A DNA stretch of 33,579 nt from Coriobacteriia bacterium (GTDB lineage Bacteria; Actinomycetota; Coriobacteriia; Anaerosomatales; Anaerosomataceae). Below, piece after piece: positions 7,739 to 16,571 of the stretch (position 1 is its first letter; each line of letters opens with the position of its first letter). The position numbers were made by a program, and so were the translations under genes. Below the pieces are notes generated by a model. That model was not told where the DNA came from, made no database searches, and was given only the letters and a program-made list of their open reading frames with translations. The stretch lies in contig JAFGVD010000021.1 in NCBI GenBank assembly GCA_016938135.1, positions 1-33,579 on the forward strand, given 5' to 3'.

Positions 7739-8713
7739 GTGGCAGACACAGGACTTACAAAACTCAAGCCCGTCTACCTGATCTGGGGCAAAGAGGAGCT
7801 GTTGCTGGCTCAGGCCGTGCAGCGCCTCCGTGAGCGCGTGGCCGAGGTCGCAGACCTCGATTTCAACTTCGACCAGTTCGATGCGGAGAGCAGCGATGCC
7901 AGCAGCGTGATCTCGGCTGCCAACACACTGCCGTTCGCTTCGGATCGGCGTCTGGTGGTCTTGAGGAATGTCGACAAGATGAATGCGGCCGCTCAGGCTG
8001 AGCTTGCCGCGTACGCCACGGATCCCGCGCCTACCGCGTGCCTCGTCCTTGTGGCCTCCAGCATCTCGCGCAACGGGAAGCTGTTCAAGGCAGTGGATGC
8101 CCTGGGAGGCGCGGCGGAGTACCGTGCTCCTCGCAAGAACGACTATCCGTCGTGGGTCATGTCGCACTTCACCTCGAAGGGTCGTCAGCTCTCGCCGGAT
8201 GCCGCCGAGTCGCTCGTCCGTGCGGTAGGTCGTGACTTGCGCAAGATCGATATCGAGGCCGAGAAGATCATCGCGTTTGCGGGAGACAAGGCCCGTATCG
8301 AGCGCGAAGACGTTGAAGCGGTCGTCTCCCAGACAGCCCCCACCAGTGTCTTCGAGTTTTTGGATGCGCTGGGTGCCCGTGACTGCGGCGCCGCCCTGCG
8401 GCTGCTGGCTGATCTTGTCGACGGCGGCGAGTCCGTGATGGGCGTACACGCAATGGCTGTTCGCCACGTACGCATGCTGCTCAGCGTGAAGGCGCTGCTG
8501 GATAGGGATGTCTCTGAACGCGAGATGGCTTCGCAGGTGCGTGCCGCGGATTGGCAGGTGCGCAACTATGCGCGGCAGGCCCGTCGTTTTGAGGAGGCCG
8601 ATCTTGTTTCGGCCTTGCGAGCAGCGGCAGAGACCGAATCTCAGATGAAGACGGGCGGACAAGACCCGCGTCTGGCTCTTGAGCGTTGGGTGATCGAGGT
8701 GTGCGCGAAGTAG
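7739..8713 (+). CDS. holA: DNA polymerase III, delta subunit
   Basis: The delta subunit of the clamp loader opens the beta clamp and loads it on primed DNA. The product is 324 residues, normal for the family. The N-terminus carries the typical LKPVYLIWGKEELLLAQAV, followed by the AAA+-like core (FDAESSDASSVISAANTLPFASDRRLVVLRNVDK) and the C-terminal collar domain (RVLRRHVRM-like AMAVRHVRMLLSVKALL... near residues 237-253, and QDPRLALERWVIEVC at the end). GTG at 7739 is chosen since GGAG (7730-7733) lies 5 nt before it; the longer ATG at 7694 would reach back into comEC. comEC-holA is the standard bacterial order. The gene ends ahead of a strong convergent terminator. Confidence 0.95.
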   Translation: MADTGLTKLKPVYLIWGKEELLLAQAVQRLRERVAEVADLDFNFDQFDAESSDASSVISAANTLPFASDRRLVVLRNVDKMNAAAQAELAAYATDPAPTACLVLVASSISRNGKLFKAVDALGGAAEYRAPRKNDYPSWVMSHFTSKGRQLSPDAAESLVRAVGRDLRKIDIEAEKIIAFAGDKARIEREDVEAVVSQTAPTSVFEFLDALGARDCGAALRLLADLVDGGESVMGVHAMAVRHVRMLLSVKALLDRDVSEREMASQVRAADWQVRNYARQARRFEEADLVSALRAAAETESQMKTGGQDPRLALERWVIEVCAK

Positions 8714-8750
8714 CATCGCGCCCGTTCGGTGATGATCGTCCCCGGAACAC

Positions 8751-8781
8751 AAGAAGACCGCGGGATTCCCGCGGTCTTCTT
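8751..8781. terminator. Bidirectional terminator between convergent holA and rpsT
   Basis: AAGAAGACCGCGGG (8751-8764) and CCCGCGGTCTTCTT (8768-8781) form a perfect 14-bp stem with a 3-nt loop (ATT). The A/T-rich ends give U-rich tails in both directions. It is placed 38 nt after the holA stop and 26 nt after the rpsT stop on the opposite strand, so it can serve both. Confidence 0.9.
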
Positions 8782-8806
8782 CACGTGATACGCAGTGTGT
8801 TAGCGA

Positions 8807-9070
8807 CTACTCCATGTCCGCAACGCGGTTCATGACGCCCGACTTGCGGTTGGCCGCCTGGTTCTCGTGAATGACGCCCTTGCTTGCTGCCTTGTCCAAA
8901 GCACGGCTCGCGGTGCGAGCTGCCTCGAGGGCGGCGTCCTTGTCGCCGGCAGTGACAGCGGCGTCAACGCGCTTGATCGCCGTCTTCAGACCGGACTTGA
9001 CTGCTTTGTTGCGCTCCTGAGCCTTGGCGTTGGTCAGGATGCGCTTCTTCTGGCTCTTGATGTTGGCCAC
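8807..9070 (-). CDS. rpsT: 30S ribosomal protein bS20
   Basis: bS20 is a small primary binder of 16S rRNA needed for 30S assembly. The product is 87 residues, highly basic, with the family N-terminus [18 protein letters not shown] and the internal stretch [15 protein letters not shown], then the conserved end [20 protein letters not shown]. The start codon is GTG (9070-9068), with GGAAGGAA about 10 nt upstream. It is the only core gene on the minus strand, facing holA and diverging from lepA, an arrangement like that in many Gram-positive genomes where rpsT lies between holA and lepA. A good promoter lies about 65 nt upstream of the start. bS20 genes are often autoregulated; no such element is evident. 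Confidence 0.97.
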   Translation of the reverse strand: MANIKSQKKRILTNAKAQERNKAVKSGLKTAIKRVDAAVTAGDKDAALEAARTASRALDKAASKGVIHENQAANRKSGVMNRVADME

Positions 9071-9133
9071 AGTGTTTCGTTCCTTCCGAAATCAGGTGGT
9101 GCCCGTCGCAGTGGGGTGCGGACGAACCCGAGT

Positions 9134-9162
9134 AGGATAGCACGCAGTATCTTCAGTAGCAA
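9134..9162 (-). promoter_or_regulatory. Sigma-70-type promoter of rpsT
   Basis: On the minus strand TTGCTA (9162-9157) and TATCCT (9139-9134) are separated by exactly 17 nt. The -10 is preceded by TGC, giving an extended -10. Transcription would begin near 9127, leaving a leader of about 57 nt before the GTG start of rpsT. Confidence 0.6.
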
Positions 9163-9227
9163 CGCATCACTTGCCACCGGTCGCGCAAGACCGCGCTTGT
9201 CGCTTCATTTCCCTCGGCACCGATGCC

Positions 9228-9236
9228 TGATACACT
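9228..9236 (+). promoter_or_regulatory. Extended -10 element just upstream of lepA (possible leaderless mRNA)
   Basis: TGATACACT fits the extended -10 form TGnTAnnnT. No good -35 is seen 16-18 nt upstream. A start about 7 nt past the -10 falls near 9243, only about 3 nt before the lepA ATG at 9246. There is no Shine-Dalgarno before lepA, which fits a leaderless or near-leaderless transcript. Confidence 0.45.
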
Positions 9237-9245
9237 ACCCGTCTG

Positions 9246-11048
9246 ATGACGAACCCCGAATACATACGCAACTTCTCCATCATCGCGCACATCGATCACG
9301 GCAAATCAACACTTGCCGATCGTGTGTTGCAGATGACGCATACCATCGCGGACCGCGACATGATGGAGCAGGTCCTCGACTCCATGGACATCGAGCGGGA
9401 GCGTGGTATCACCATCAAAGCTCAGGCCGTCCGCGTCATGTATGACGCCGATGACGGCCACACGTATCAGCTCAACCTCATCGACACGCCGGGGCACGTG
9501 GACTTCACCTACGAAGTCTCGCGTTCGCTGGCGGCGTGCGAGGGCGTGATGCTTGTCGTCGACGCGGCGCAGGGCGTGGAAGCACAGACGGTCGCAAACG
9601 CCCTCATGGCGATGAACGCCGACCTTGAGATCATCCCGATCATCAATAAGATAGACCTGCCCGCGGCCGATCCTGAGCGCGTTCGTCACGAGATCGAAGA
9701 GGCACTGGCTGTTCCTGCCGATGAGGCCGTGCTGACCAGCGGGAAGAGCGGGATCGGAGTCAAAGACGCCCTTGAGGCGGTCGTTGCGCGAGTGCCGGCT
9801 CCCGTGGGAGATCCCGATGCCCCGACCAAGGCACTTATCTTCGACTCGTATTTCGATGCGTACCGCGGCGTGGTCGCACTCGTTCGTGTCATCGACGGGT
9901 CCATCTCCAAGGGGATGAAGATCCGCATGATGGCCAGCAAGACCGTGACCGACGTCGAAGAAGTAGGCGTCCGCCGTCCGGCCAACGTGCCGGTCGACCA
10001 GCTCGGCGTAGGAGAGGTCGGCTATCTCATCACGGGGTTGAAAGACCCCTCGCTGGTCAAGGTCGGCGACACCGTGACCTTGGCCAAAGACGGCGCTGCA
10101 GAACCGCTGCCCGGTTACCGCGAAGTGAAGCCTATGGTCTACACGGGGTTGTTTCCTATCGATGGCGACCAGTACCCGGACCTTCGCGACGCTTTAGACA
10201 AGTTGCAGCTCAACGACCCCGCGCTGCTCTATGAACCCGAGAGCAGTCACGCGCTCGGCTTCGGCTTCCGCGTGGGCTTTCTGGGGCTGCTGCACATGGA
10301 GGTCGTCAAAGAGCGGCTCGAGCGCGAGTTCGACCTTGACCTGCTCGCCACAGCCCCCAGCGTGGAGTATCACGCCTACAAGACCAACGGCGAGATGCTG
10401 GCGTTGCACTCGCCGCAGGACCTGCCTGATCCGGGCATGATCGAGCACATCGAGGAGCCGTACCTCAAGGCCACCGTCCTGGTGCCGCCGGAGTTCGTCG
10501 GTGCTGTCATGGAGCTTGCCGAGGGACACCGCGCCACGTTCAAAGACATGCAGTACCTTTCGGCCACCACGGTAGATATGCACTACGAGATACCGCTCTC
10601 AGAGCTGATCATGGACTACTTCGACCAGCTCAAGAGCCGTACGAAGGGCTACGCGAGCCTGGACTACGAATACATCGGCTACAAGACCAGCGAACTCGTG
10701 AAGCTGGACGTTCTGCTAGCCGGCAAGCCGGTGGATGCGTTGAGCTTCATCGTGCACAAGGACAAAGCGTATGCCCGGGGCAAGATGCTGACCGAGAAGC
10801 TGCGTGCCATCATCCCCCGGCAGATGTTCGAGGTGCCGATCCAGGCGGCTATCGGCGGCCGGATCATCGCCCGCGAGACGGTGAAGGCCAAGCGCAAAGA
10901 CGTCCTGGCAAAGTGCTACGGCGGCGATATCACGCGCAAGCGCAAGCTTCTGGAGAAGCAGAAGAAGGGCAAGAAGCGCATGAAGAACGTGGGTAACATC
11001 GAGGTTCCCCAGGAGGCCTTCATGGCTATCCTGAAAGTCGATGACTAG
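9246..11048 (+). CDS. lepA: Elongation factor 4 (LepA), back-translocating GTPase
   Basis: EF4/LepA is a ribosome-associated GTPase that acts on stalled or misassembled ribosomes. The product is 600 residues, the full family length. G1 is AHIDHGKST (residues 14-22), the switch region contains the characteristic [11 protein letters not shown]3 is DTPGHVDF and G4 is NKIDLP. EF-G-like domains II, III and V follow ([36 protein letters not shown]), and the basic LepA C-terminal domain ends in [17 protein letters not shown]...[10 protein letters not shown]. The ATG at 9246 directly follows an extended -10 and has no visible ribosome site. It overlaps hemW by 8 nt (ATGACTAG), as in the usual lepA-hemW pair. 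Confidence 0.97.
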   Translation: MTNPEYIRNFSIIAHIDHGKSTLADRVLQMTHTIADRDMMEQVLDSMDIERERGITIKAQAVRVMYDADDGHTYQLNLIDTPGHVDFTYEVSRSLAACEGVMLVVDAAQGVEAQTVANALMAMNADLEIIPIINKIDLPAADPERVRHEIEEALAVPADEAVLTSGKSGIGVKDALEAVVARVPAPVGDPDAPTKALIFDSYFDAYRGVVALVRVIDGSISKGMKIRMMASKTVTDVEEVGVRRPANVPVDQLGVGEVGYLITGLKDPSLVKVGDTVTLAKDGAAEPLPGYREVKPMVYTGLFPIDGDQYPDLRDALDKLQLNDPALLYEPESSHALGFGFRVGFLGLLHMEVVKERLEREFDLDLLATAPSVEYHAYKTNGEMLALHSPQDLPDPGMIEHIEEPYLKATVLVPPEFVGAVMELAEGHRATFKDMQYLSATTVDMHYEIPLSELIMDYFDQLKSRTKGYASLDYEYIGYKTSELVKLDVLLAGKPVDALSFIVHKDKAYARGKMLTEKLRAIIPRQMFEVPIQAAIGGRIIARETVKAKRKDVLAKCYGGDITRKRKLLEKQKKGKKRMKNVGNIEVPQEAFMAILKVDD

Positions 11049-12240
11049 CCCCACCACAGCGCTCTACGTGCACGTCCCGTTCTGCGTGGCCAAGTGCGCG
11101 TACTGTGATTTCGCCTCGCGCACGCCCAGAGTACCGTCTGAGCTTTCCTCGTACGTGAATGCTGCACTGACCGAGACGACCGCATGGAGCGATCGCGGAG
11201 TCTTGGGCGATGTCAGCACCCTGTACTTCGGCGGCGGGACTCCTACTCTGCTGGGCGACGGGCTTGTCTCGCTGCTTGCGGGGATCCTCGAGCGGTGCGG
11301 CCTTCGTGCTGATGCCGAGATCACCGTTGAGACAAACCCCGAGACCACGACGCCGGAGATAGTCTCGGCGCTTCGTGATGCGGGGGTCACCCGTATGAGC
11401 CTGGGCGTTCAGTCCTTTGACGACGACGTGCTGCAGACACTGGGGAGACGTCACGACGCCGCAACCGCCCAAAGTGTCGCCCGGCTTCTGGCGGGCAGCG
11501 GTATGAGCGCCGCTCTCGATCTTATCTGCGGCGTTCCCGGCCAGTCCATGGAGTCGTGGGATGCATCGCTGCGACGCGCGATCGATACCGGCGCGGGTCA
11601 TGTGAGCGTCTACCCGCTCTCGGTCGAGGAGGGAACACCGCTGTGCGGCTCGGTGGATGCCGGGTGCGTTCCGGAGCCCGATCCTGACCTGGCGGCCGAC
11701 ATGATGCTGCATGCCGCAAAGGTTCTCTCGGCGGCGGGGATGGTCCGCTACGAGACCGCCAGCCACGCGCGTCCCGGCCAGGAGAGCCGCCATAACACCG
11801 CCTACTGGACCGGCGTGCCCTACATCGGCATCGGTCCGGGTGCGCACAGCATGCTCCCGGCCGGTGAGTTCGACCGGATCGCACGGGCCGAAGGCTGGTA
11901 CGACCACCCGTGGAACCTGGTGCCGGGCACGAGCGAAGCCGCACGGGTGCGCTTCTCGGTGGCCGAGAAGATAGAGGACTACCTGGCCGCGTCCCTGCGT
12001 CCTCCCTTGGTAGCGGTTATTTTGACCGCCTCGGAGGTCGCCGCAGAGGACGTCATGCTCGGCCTGCGGATGGTGGAGGGTGTGGATGTCGCTCTCGTCG
12101 ATAACGCCGGGCTCACCGGCGTGCTCGCGGAGCTGCAGGCCGACGGCCTCGTCGAGCGTGCAGGGGAGCGTTGGCGCACCACGGAGCGCGGTTGGCTGCT
12201 GGGCAACGAGGTGTTCGGGCGCGTGCTGGAAGCCGGGTAG
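11041..12240 (+). CDS. hemW: Radical SAM heme chaperone HemW (HemN-like)
   Basis: HemW binds heme and delivers it to respiratory proteins; older annotations call it oxygen-independent coproporphyrinogen III oxidase. The product is 399 residues. The radical SAM cluster motif is [12 protein letters not shown] (Cys 15, 19 and 22), the HemW form without the extra Cys found in true HemN. It also has [10 protein letters not shown], the SAM-contact stretch [42 protein letters not shown] and the HemN C-terminal domain with [10 protein letters not shown], then a winged-helix-like tail. It is translationally coupled to lepA. It is probably the end of a lepA-hemW unit, since a new promoter and operator start right after it. 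Confidence 0.93.
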   Translation: MTSPTTALYVHVPFCVAKCAYCDFASRTPRVPSELSSYVNAALTETTAWSDRGVLGDVSTLYFGGGTPTLLGDGLVSLLAGILERCGLRADAEITVETNPETTTPEIVSALRDAGVTRMSLGVQSFDDDVLQTLGRRHDAATAQSVARLLAGSGMSAALDLICGVPGQSMESWDASLRRAIDTGAGHVSVYPLSVEEGTPLCGSVDAGCVPEPDPDLAADMMLHAAKVLSAAGMVRYETASHARPGQESRHNTAYWTGVPYIGIGPGAHSMLPAGEFDRIARAEGWYDHPWNLVPGTSEAARVRFSVAEKIEDYLAASLRPPLVAVILTASEVAAEDVMLGLRMVEGVDVALVDNAGLTGVLAELQADGLVERAGERWRTTERGWLLGNEVFGRVLEAG

Positions 12241-12244
12241 AGGT

Positions 12245-12274
12245 TTGACACCCTCCTGACCCGCGTCCTACCAT
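12245..12274 (+). promoter_or_regulatory. Sigma-70-type promoter of hrcA-dnaJ
   Basis: TTGACA (12245-12250) is a perfect -35 and TACCAT (12269-12274) the -10, with an 18-nt spacer. The predicted start near 12281 falls in the CIRCE operator, so HrcA bound there would block initiation. It starts 5 nt after the hemW stop. Confidence 0.7.
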
Positions 12275-12277
12275 CAA

Positions 12278-12304
12278 TCAGCACTCACAGGCCTAGAGTG
12301 CTAA
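12278..12304 (+). promoter_or_regulatory. CIRCE operator (HrcA binding site)
   Basis: TCAGCACTC, nine spacer bases, then GAGTGCTAA: this matches the CIRCE consensus TTAGCACTC-N9-GAGTGCTAA with one mismatch in the left arm. It lies between the -10 and the hrcA start. HrcA is known to repress its own operon through this element until heat stress titrates GroEL, so the operon is very likely autoregulated in that way. Confidence 0.93.
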
Positions 12305-12314
12305 CGGAGTGATC

Positions 12315-13337
12315 ATGGCAGCAGAGCTCAACCCCAGACGGCGCAGTGTTCTCACCGCGCTCGTCGAGGAGTACATAAGAAGCGTGCAACCGGTGGGCAG
12401 CAAGGCGCTCGTCGATCGATACAGCCTGGGCTGTTCGCCTGCGACGGTGCGCAACGAGCTTGCGGCGCTCGAGGACACGGGATACCTCTATCAGCCGCAC
12501 GTCTCGGCGGGTCGTATCCCCACCGACAGCGGCTATCGGGCGTTTGTGGACGACATCTCGGAGGGCAATGCGCTCAGCGCCGAGGAGATCGACGCCGTCC
12601 ACACCCGCTATGAGCACCTCGAACGTGAGGTCACCGAGGTCATGCGCGAGACATCGCTGGTGCTCTCGGCGCTCACGAGCTACGTCGCCGTGGTGGCCGC
12701 GCCTACGCTGCGCCGTGCGCGTATCCGTCGCTTGAGCGTGGTGCCCATGACCGTCGGGCGTGCGCTCGTCGTCGTGGTGACGGACTCCGGCCAGGTGGCC
12801 AATCGCGCCGTGGACTTCGGACGTGACGTGAGCACTGCGACGCTCACCGAGGTGGAGAGCCGGCTCAACGGCGTCCTGGACGGACTGGTGGGCGATGACG
12901 TCTCCCGGCTTCGCGAAAGCGCCGCCGAGGAGACCGGAGTGGGCGCTGGCGTTACGGTACGGGTGCTTGACGAGGTCATCGACTGCATGGGAGAGGCGGA
13001 CAACGACCGCGTTCTCACCGGTGGTGTCTCGGCGCTGCTCATGCAGCCCGAGTTCTCCGATCCGGGCACGGTTCGACCGTTGCTCGGGCTGCTTGAAGAC
13101 GGGCTGTCGATGCTTCGCATGCTCTCCGACGTCATGCTCACGCGTGATGTCTTGGTGCGTATCGGACATGAGAATCGCGTTGACGCGCTTGAGCGCGTCA
13201 GCTTTGTCGCCGGACGTTACGGCGACGGTGACGGTGGCGGTATTGTCGGCGTCATAGGACCCACCCGTATGGACTATCCGCGGGCCGTGGCGAGCGTTCG
13301 CACGGTGGCGGACACGTTGTCTGAAATCCTCGGCTGA
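12315..13337 (+). CDS. hrcA: Heat-inducible transcription repressor HrcA
   Basis: HrcA is the repressor of the CIRCE regulon; GroEL keeps it in its active form. The product is 340 residues. The N-terminal winged helix is typical ([32 protein letters not shown], then [35 protein letters not shown]). It is followed by the HrcA effector domain with its GAF-like core and the C-terminal [23 protein letters not shown] and [17 protein letters not shown], which are family hallmarks. The ATG at 12315 has GGAG (12306-12309) 5 nt upstream; a GTG at 12309 would overlap that site. It carries a CIRCE site in its own leader and is followed 23 nt later by dnaJ, with neither grpE nor dnaK between. Confidence 0.97.
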   Translation: MAAELNPRRRSVLTALVEEYIRSVQPVGSKALVDRYSLGCSPATVRNELAALEDTGYLYQPHVSAGRIPTDSGYRAFVDDISEGNALSAEEIDAVHTRYEHLEREVTEVMRETSLVLSALTSYVAVVAAPTLRRARIRRLSVVPMTVGRALVVVVTDSGQVANRAVDFGRDVSTATLTEVESRLNGVLDGLVGDDVSRLRESAAEETGVGAGVTVRVLDEVIDCMGEADNDRVLTGGVSALLMQPEFSDPGTVRPLLGLLEDGLSMLRMLSDVMLTRDVLVRIGHENRVDALERVSFVAGRYGDGDGGGIVGVIGPTRMDYPRAVASVRTVADTLSEILG

Positions 13338-13360
13338 CCGAGGGACAAGGAGATCTGACT

Positions 13361-14476
13361 GTGGCTGCAGCTTCCAAAGACTATTACGCCGTTCTCGGAG
13401 TAGAGCGCGGCGCTTCTGCCGATGAGATCAAGAAGGCGTTCAGACGCAAGGCGCGCGAGACGCACCCTGACGTTGCCAAAGGCGACGGTGCCGAGGAGGC
13501 CTTCAAGGAGATCAACGAGGCGTACGAGGTCCTCTCGGACGCGCAGAAGCGCAGCAACTACGACCAGTACGGGACGGCCGACCCGCGTATGGGTGGCTTT
13601 GGCGGCGCTGACCCCGGTGACTTCTTCGGCGGCTTTGAGGACATCTTCTCGGTGTTCATGGGCGGCAGTCCGGGTGGTGGCTCACGCCAGGTCCGGACCG
13701 AGGGCCGGGACATGCGTGCGCAGCTCACAGTCACTCTGCAAGAGGCCGCTTCCGGCGTGACGCGGGAGATCTCGCTGACCCGCGACGCTCCTTGCAAGGC
13801 GTGCGACGCCACCGGTGCTGCCCCCGGCGGCACCTCTAAGCCGTGTATCGCGTGCGCGGGTACCGGGCAGAAGCGGACTCAGCGCCGCACTATCCTGGGC
13901 GTGATGGAGACCGCAGTGCCGTGCGACCGTTGTGGCGCGACCGGTACGGTCGTGGACCCGCCATGTCCCGAGTGCGCAGGTAGCGGACGCGCCCGTGACA
14001 CCGAGCGCGTGAGCGTCGAGGTGCCCGCAGGCATCGCCGACGGCATGGGCGTGCGCGTCCCGGGCATGGGCGAGGCCGGTCTTCGCGGCGCGGCTTCAGG
14101 TGACCTGATCGTCACCGTACGCATCGAGCAGCACGAGTTCCTGCATCGCGAGGGCGATGACCTGCACCTGATGCTCACCATCGATATCGCGCAGGCCTCA
14201 CTGGGAGCCACCATCGAAGTGGAAGGGCTCTTCGAGCCGGTTGAGGTGGCCTTCGGCGGCGGCGTGCAGACGGGTGACACCGTCAAGATCAAGAACGCCG
14301 GCATGCCACGCCTGCGGGGCGGCAACGGTGATCTCATCGCGCACCTCAAGGTGGGCGTCCCCAGAAAGCTCAATAAGCGTCAGCGCGAGCTTCTCACCGA
14401 GCTGGCCGAGACGTTCGGCACCAAAGTCGCGGAACCCACGCCGCTGCGTAAGATCAAAGACTGGCTGACCGGCTGA
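13361..14476 (+). CDS. dnaJ: Chaperone DnaJ (Hsp40, type I)
   Basis: DnaJ stimulates the ATPase of DnaK and delivers unfolded clients. The product is 371 residues. The J domain has the required HPD (residues 35-37) in [10 protein letters not shown], then a short Gly/Phe region with [19 protein letters not shown]. Four zinc motifs follow: CKACDATG (145), CIACAGTG (162), CDRCGATG (188) and CPECAGSG (202). The C-terminal client-binding barrels and dimerisation region are intact. GTG at 13361 is preceded by AAGGAG at 8-nt spacing. Here it follows hrcA directly, the actinobacterial dnaJ2 arrangement, so a second DnaJ next to dnaK-grpE elsewhere is likely. It overlaps rsmE by 1 nt and should be under CIRCE control. 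Confidence 0.96.
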   Translation: MAAASKDYYAVLGVERGASADEIKKAFRRKARETHPDVAKGDGAEEAFKEINEAYEVLSDAQKRSNYDQYGTADPRMGGFGGADPGDFFGGFEDIFSVFMGGSPGGGSRQVRTEGRDMRAQLTVTLQEAASGVTREISLTRDAPCKACDATGAAPGGTSKPCIACAGTGQKRTQRRTILGVMETAVPCDRCGATGTVVDPPCPECAGSGRARDTERVSVEVPAGIADGMGVRVPGMGEAGLRGAASGDLIVTVRIEQHEFLHREGDDLHLMLTIDIAQASLGATIEVEGLFEPVEVAFGGGVQTGDTVKIKNAGMPRLRGGNGDLIAHLKVGVPRKLNKRQRELLTELAETFGTKVAEPTPLRKIKDWLTG

Positions 14477-15234
14477 TGTCAGCGCATCGCTTCTTTGTGA
14501 CCGGTCCGGTGTCTGATTCCGGTGTCTTGCCGTTGACGACAGGCGACGTGCATCACCTGCGTGATGTCCTTCGGCTCTCCCCGGAGGAAGAGGTCGTCGT
14601 CGTGGATCCGGACGGGCACGCCTCGCTTGTGCGTCTCACCTTGGTGGGGGACCTCGTCGAGGCGGATGTGCTCTCAGCTGTTCCAGCTCCCGCGCTGCCG
14701 CGGGTGACGCTGGTCCAGGGGCTGTGCAAGGGCGAGAAGATGGACCTCATCGTCAGGCAGGCCACCGAGCTTGGCATCGAGCGGGTCGTCCCCCTGGAGA
14801 CGTCTCGCGTGGTCGTCCGGCTGGACGAACGCAAGCGTGAGGCGCGGCTCCAGCGCTGGCAGCGTATCGCCGCCGAGGCCGCCAAGCAGTCAGGCCAGGT
14901 GCGGGTTCCGCAGGTCGTGCCCGTCACGCGGATCGCGGAGCTTGCGCATGTCCTCGAGTCGGTCGACCACGTCCTGGTGTGCTGGGAAGAGACCGCGGGA
15001 GCGGGCATCGGAGCGGTTCTCGCATCGCGCGGCGCCACCTCGGAAGACAGCGTCGCCGTCGTCGTGGGGCCGGAAGGTGGTCTCTCGGCGGAAGAGGTCG
15101 ACGCGATCACGGCGTCGGGTGCGGTCCCGGTCTCGCTGGGTGAAACCATCTTGCGTACAGAGACGGCCGGCACCGTCGCTTCGGCCATCGCGCTCTACGA
15201 GCTGGGCGGCCTTGGAGGCACACGGCGTGGCTGA
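14476..15234 (+). CDS. rsmE: 16S rRNA m3U1498 methyltransferase RsmE
   Basis: RsmE methylates N3 of U1498 in 16S rRNA using SAM, late in 30S assembly. The product is 252 residues. An N-terminal PUA-like domain (HRFFVTGPV, GDVHHLRDVLRL) precedes the SPOUT methyltransferase domain. That domain carries LVQGLCKGEKMDLIVRQATELGIERVVPLET, RWQRIAAEAAKQSGQVRVP, the glycine loop VVVGPEGGLSAEEV and the knot-forming SLGETILRTETAGTVASAIAL, all family signatures. The ATG shares its A with the dnaJ stop codon (1-nt overlap) and the 3' end overlaps mtaB by 8 nt, so it is expressed with both. rsmE after dnaJ is a widely conserved order. Confidence 0.95.
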   Translation: MSAHRFFVTGPVSDSGVLPLTTGDVHHLRDVLRLSPEEEVVVVDPDGHASLVRLTLVGDLVEADVLSAVPAPALPRVTLVQGLCKGEKMDLIVRQATELGIERVVPLETSRVVVRLDERKREARLQRWQRIAAEAAKQSGQVRVPQVVPVTRIAELAHVLESVDHVLVCWEETAGAGIGAVLASRGATSEDSVAVVVGPEGGLSAEEVDAITASGAVPVSLGETILRTETAGTVASAIALYELGGLGGTRRG

Positions 15235-16474
15235 TCTCTCCGTCGCCATGCGAACGCTGGGCTGCAAGGTCAACCGCGTCGAGGCCGAGAAGATCGCTGC
15301 GCGGTTGCTGGGCACGGGCGTGGCCATCGTTGACGAGGACGAGGCCGCCGTCGTTGTGGTAACGACGTGCACCGTCACGGGCGAGGCCGACCATAAGGCG
15401 CGCAAGGCCGTGCGCCATGCGTTAGGTCTCCCGCAGAGCCCCGTGGTGGTCGTGACCGGCTGCCTGGCTTCGGTCGATCCGGACGGACTGGCCGCCCTGG
15501 GCGAGCGCGTCATCGTGGAGCCGGACAAAGACCTTGTACCTGCCCGCGTCGCCGCGGTTCTGGGGACGCGGATCTGCCCGGCGGGCGTCGTGCCGCGTAT
15601 CGGCGAGGCGTTCCGCACACGCGCGGTGGTCAAGGTCGAGGACGGCTGCGACGCGTTTTGCGCCTACTGCATCATCCCGTATGCACGCGGGGTCCCGCGT
15701 TCCGTGCCTGTGGCTGACGTGGAAGCCGAGGTGCGCTCGCTCGTGGACGCGGGGGTCGCGGAGGCCGTCTTGACGGGCATCAACATCGGTCGCTACAGCG
15801 ATGCGGGTCTCGATCTTTCGGGACTCCTTGAGCGGCTTGCAACCACCGGCCTTTCCCGCATGCGCATTTCCAGCATCGAGCCCGGCGACGTGGACGAGCG
15901 CTTCTTGCAAGTCGCCGCCTCGATCCCGGCGTTTTGCGCGCATCTGCACATTCCGCTCCAGGCCGGCTGTGATGCGACTCTGGCGGCTATGGGACGCACC
16001 TACGACACGGCTGGTTTTGCGGCCGTCGTGCAGCGTGCGCGTGAGGCGCTGCCCGGACTGGCGATCACCACCGACGTCATGACCGGCTTTCCCGGCGAGA
16101 CGGACGAGCACTTCGAGCAGACGCTTGCGTTCGTTGAAGCGTGCGGTTTCTCTCGGCTGCACGTGTTCCGCTATTCGCCGCGTGCAGGCACGCCCGCTGC
16201 CGGGATGAGCCATCAGGTCCCTGCGGCGGTGAAGGCCGATCGTGCGCGACGGCTGCGCGAGCTTGACGGGCGACTGAGGGCGCGATTCGCGCAGGCGTCT
16301 TTGGGCGAAGAGGTGGAGGTCCTCATCGAGCGTGTCAACGACGACGGATCTGCCGAGGGGACCACGCGCGAATACCTGCACGTGGTCATCACCGGAGCGG
16401 ATCTGGCCGAAGGGGATGTGGTGATGGTGTGGATTACAGGCGCTGAGCAGGGAAGAATGACCGCTGCGTGGTAG
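15227..16474 (+). CDS. mtaB: tRNA t6A37 methylthiotransferase (MtaB family)
   Basis: MtaB adds a methylthio group to t6A37 in ANN-decoding tRNAs using two 4Fe-4S clusters and SAM. The product is 415 residues. The N-terminal MTTase domain has the three cluster cysteines (C13 in TLGCKVNRVEAEK, C48 in TTCTVTGEAD, C79 in TGCLAS). The radical SAM motif is CDAFCAYC (141, 145, 148), followed by LTGINIG and LHIPLQAGCDATL. A TRAM-like tail ends the protein. The GTG at 15227 has GGAGG 8 nt upstream, while the open frame continues far upstream inside rsmE as a shadow. The spelling of the N-terminus and the rsmE-mtaB order favour MtaB over MiaB or RimO, although the subfamily is inferred. Confidence 0.92.
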   Translation: MADLSVAMRTLGCKVNRVEAEKIAARLLGTGVAIVDEDEAAVVVVTTCTVTGEADHKARKAVRHALGLPQSPVVVVTGCLASVDPDGLAALGERVIVEPDKDLVPARVAAVLGTRICPAGVVPRIGEAFRTRAVVKVEDGCDAFCAYCIIPYARGVPRSVPVADVEAEVRSLVDAGVAEAVLTGINIGRYSDAGLDLSGLLERLATTGLSRMRISSIEPGDVDERFLQVAASIPAFCAHLHIPLQAGCDATLAAMGRTYDTAGFAAVVQRAREALPGLAITTDVMTGFPGETDEHFEQTLAFVEACGFSRLHVFRYSPRAGTPAAGMSHQVPAAVKADRARRLRELDGRLRARFAQASLGEEVEVLIERVNDDGSAEGTTREYLHVVITGADLAEGDVVMVWITGAEQGRMTAAW

Positions 16475-16571
16475 AATGTCGATTGAGCGGACCGGCCTTG
16501 GAATGGTGCGGTCCGTGAGGCGTTGCCCCTGGTAGGGTAGTCACCGTCACTAGATGAGAGGTGCGCGTATC

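Noticed and set aside
14771-15226. N-terminal extension of the mtaB frame by 152 codons
   Set aside because: It lies wholly inside rsmE in another frame, is Arg/Ser/Pro-rich and unlike the MTTase family. The GTG at 15227 with GGAGG upstream gives the right length.
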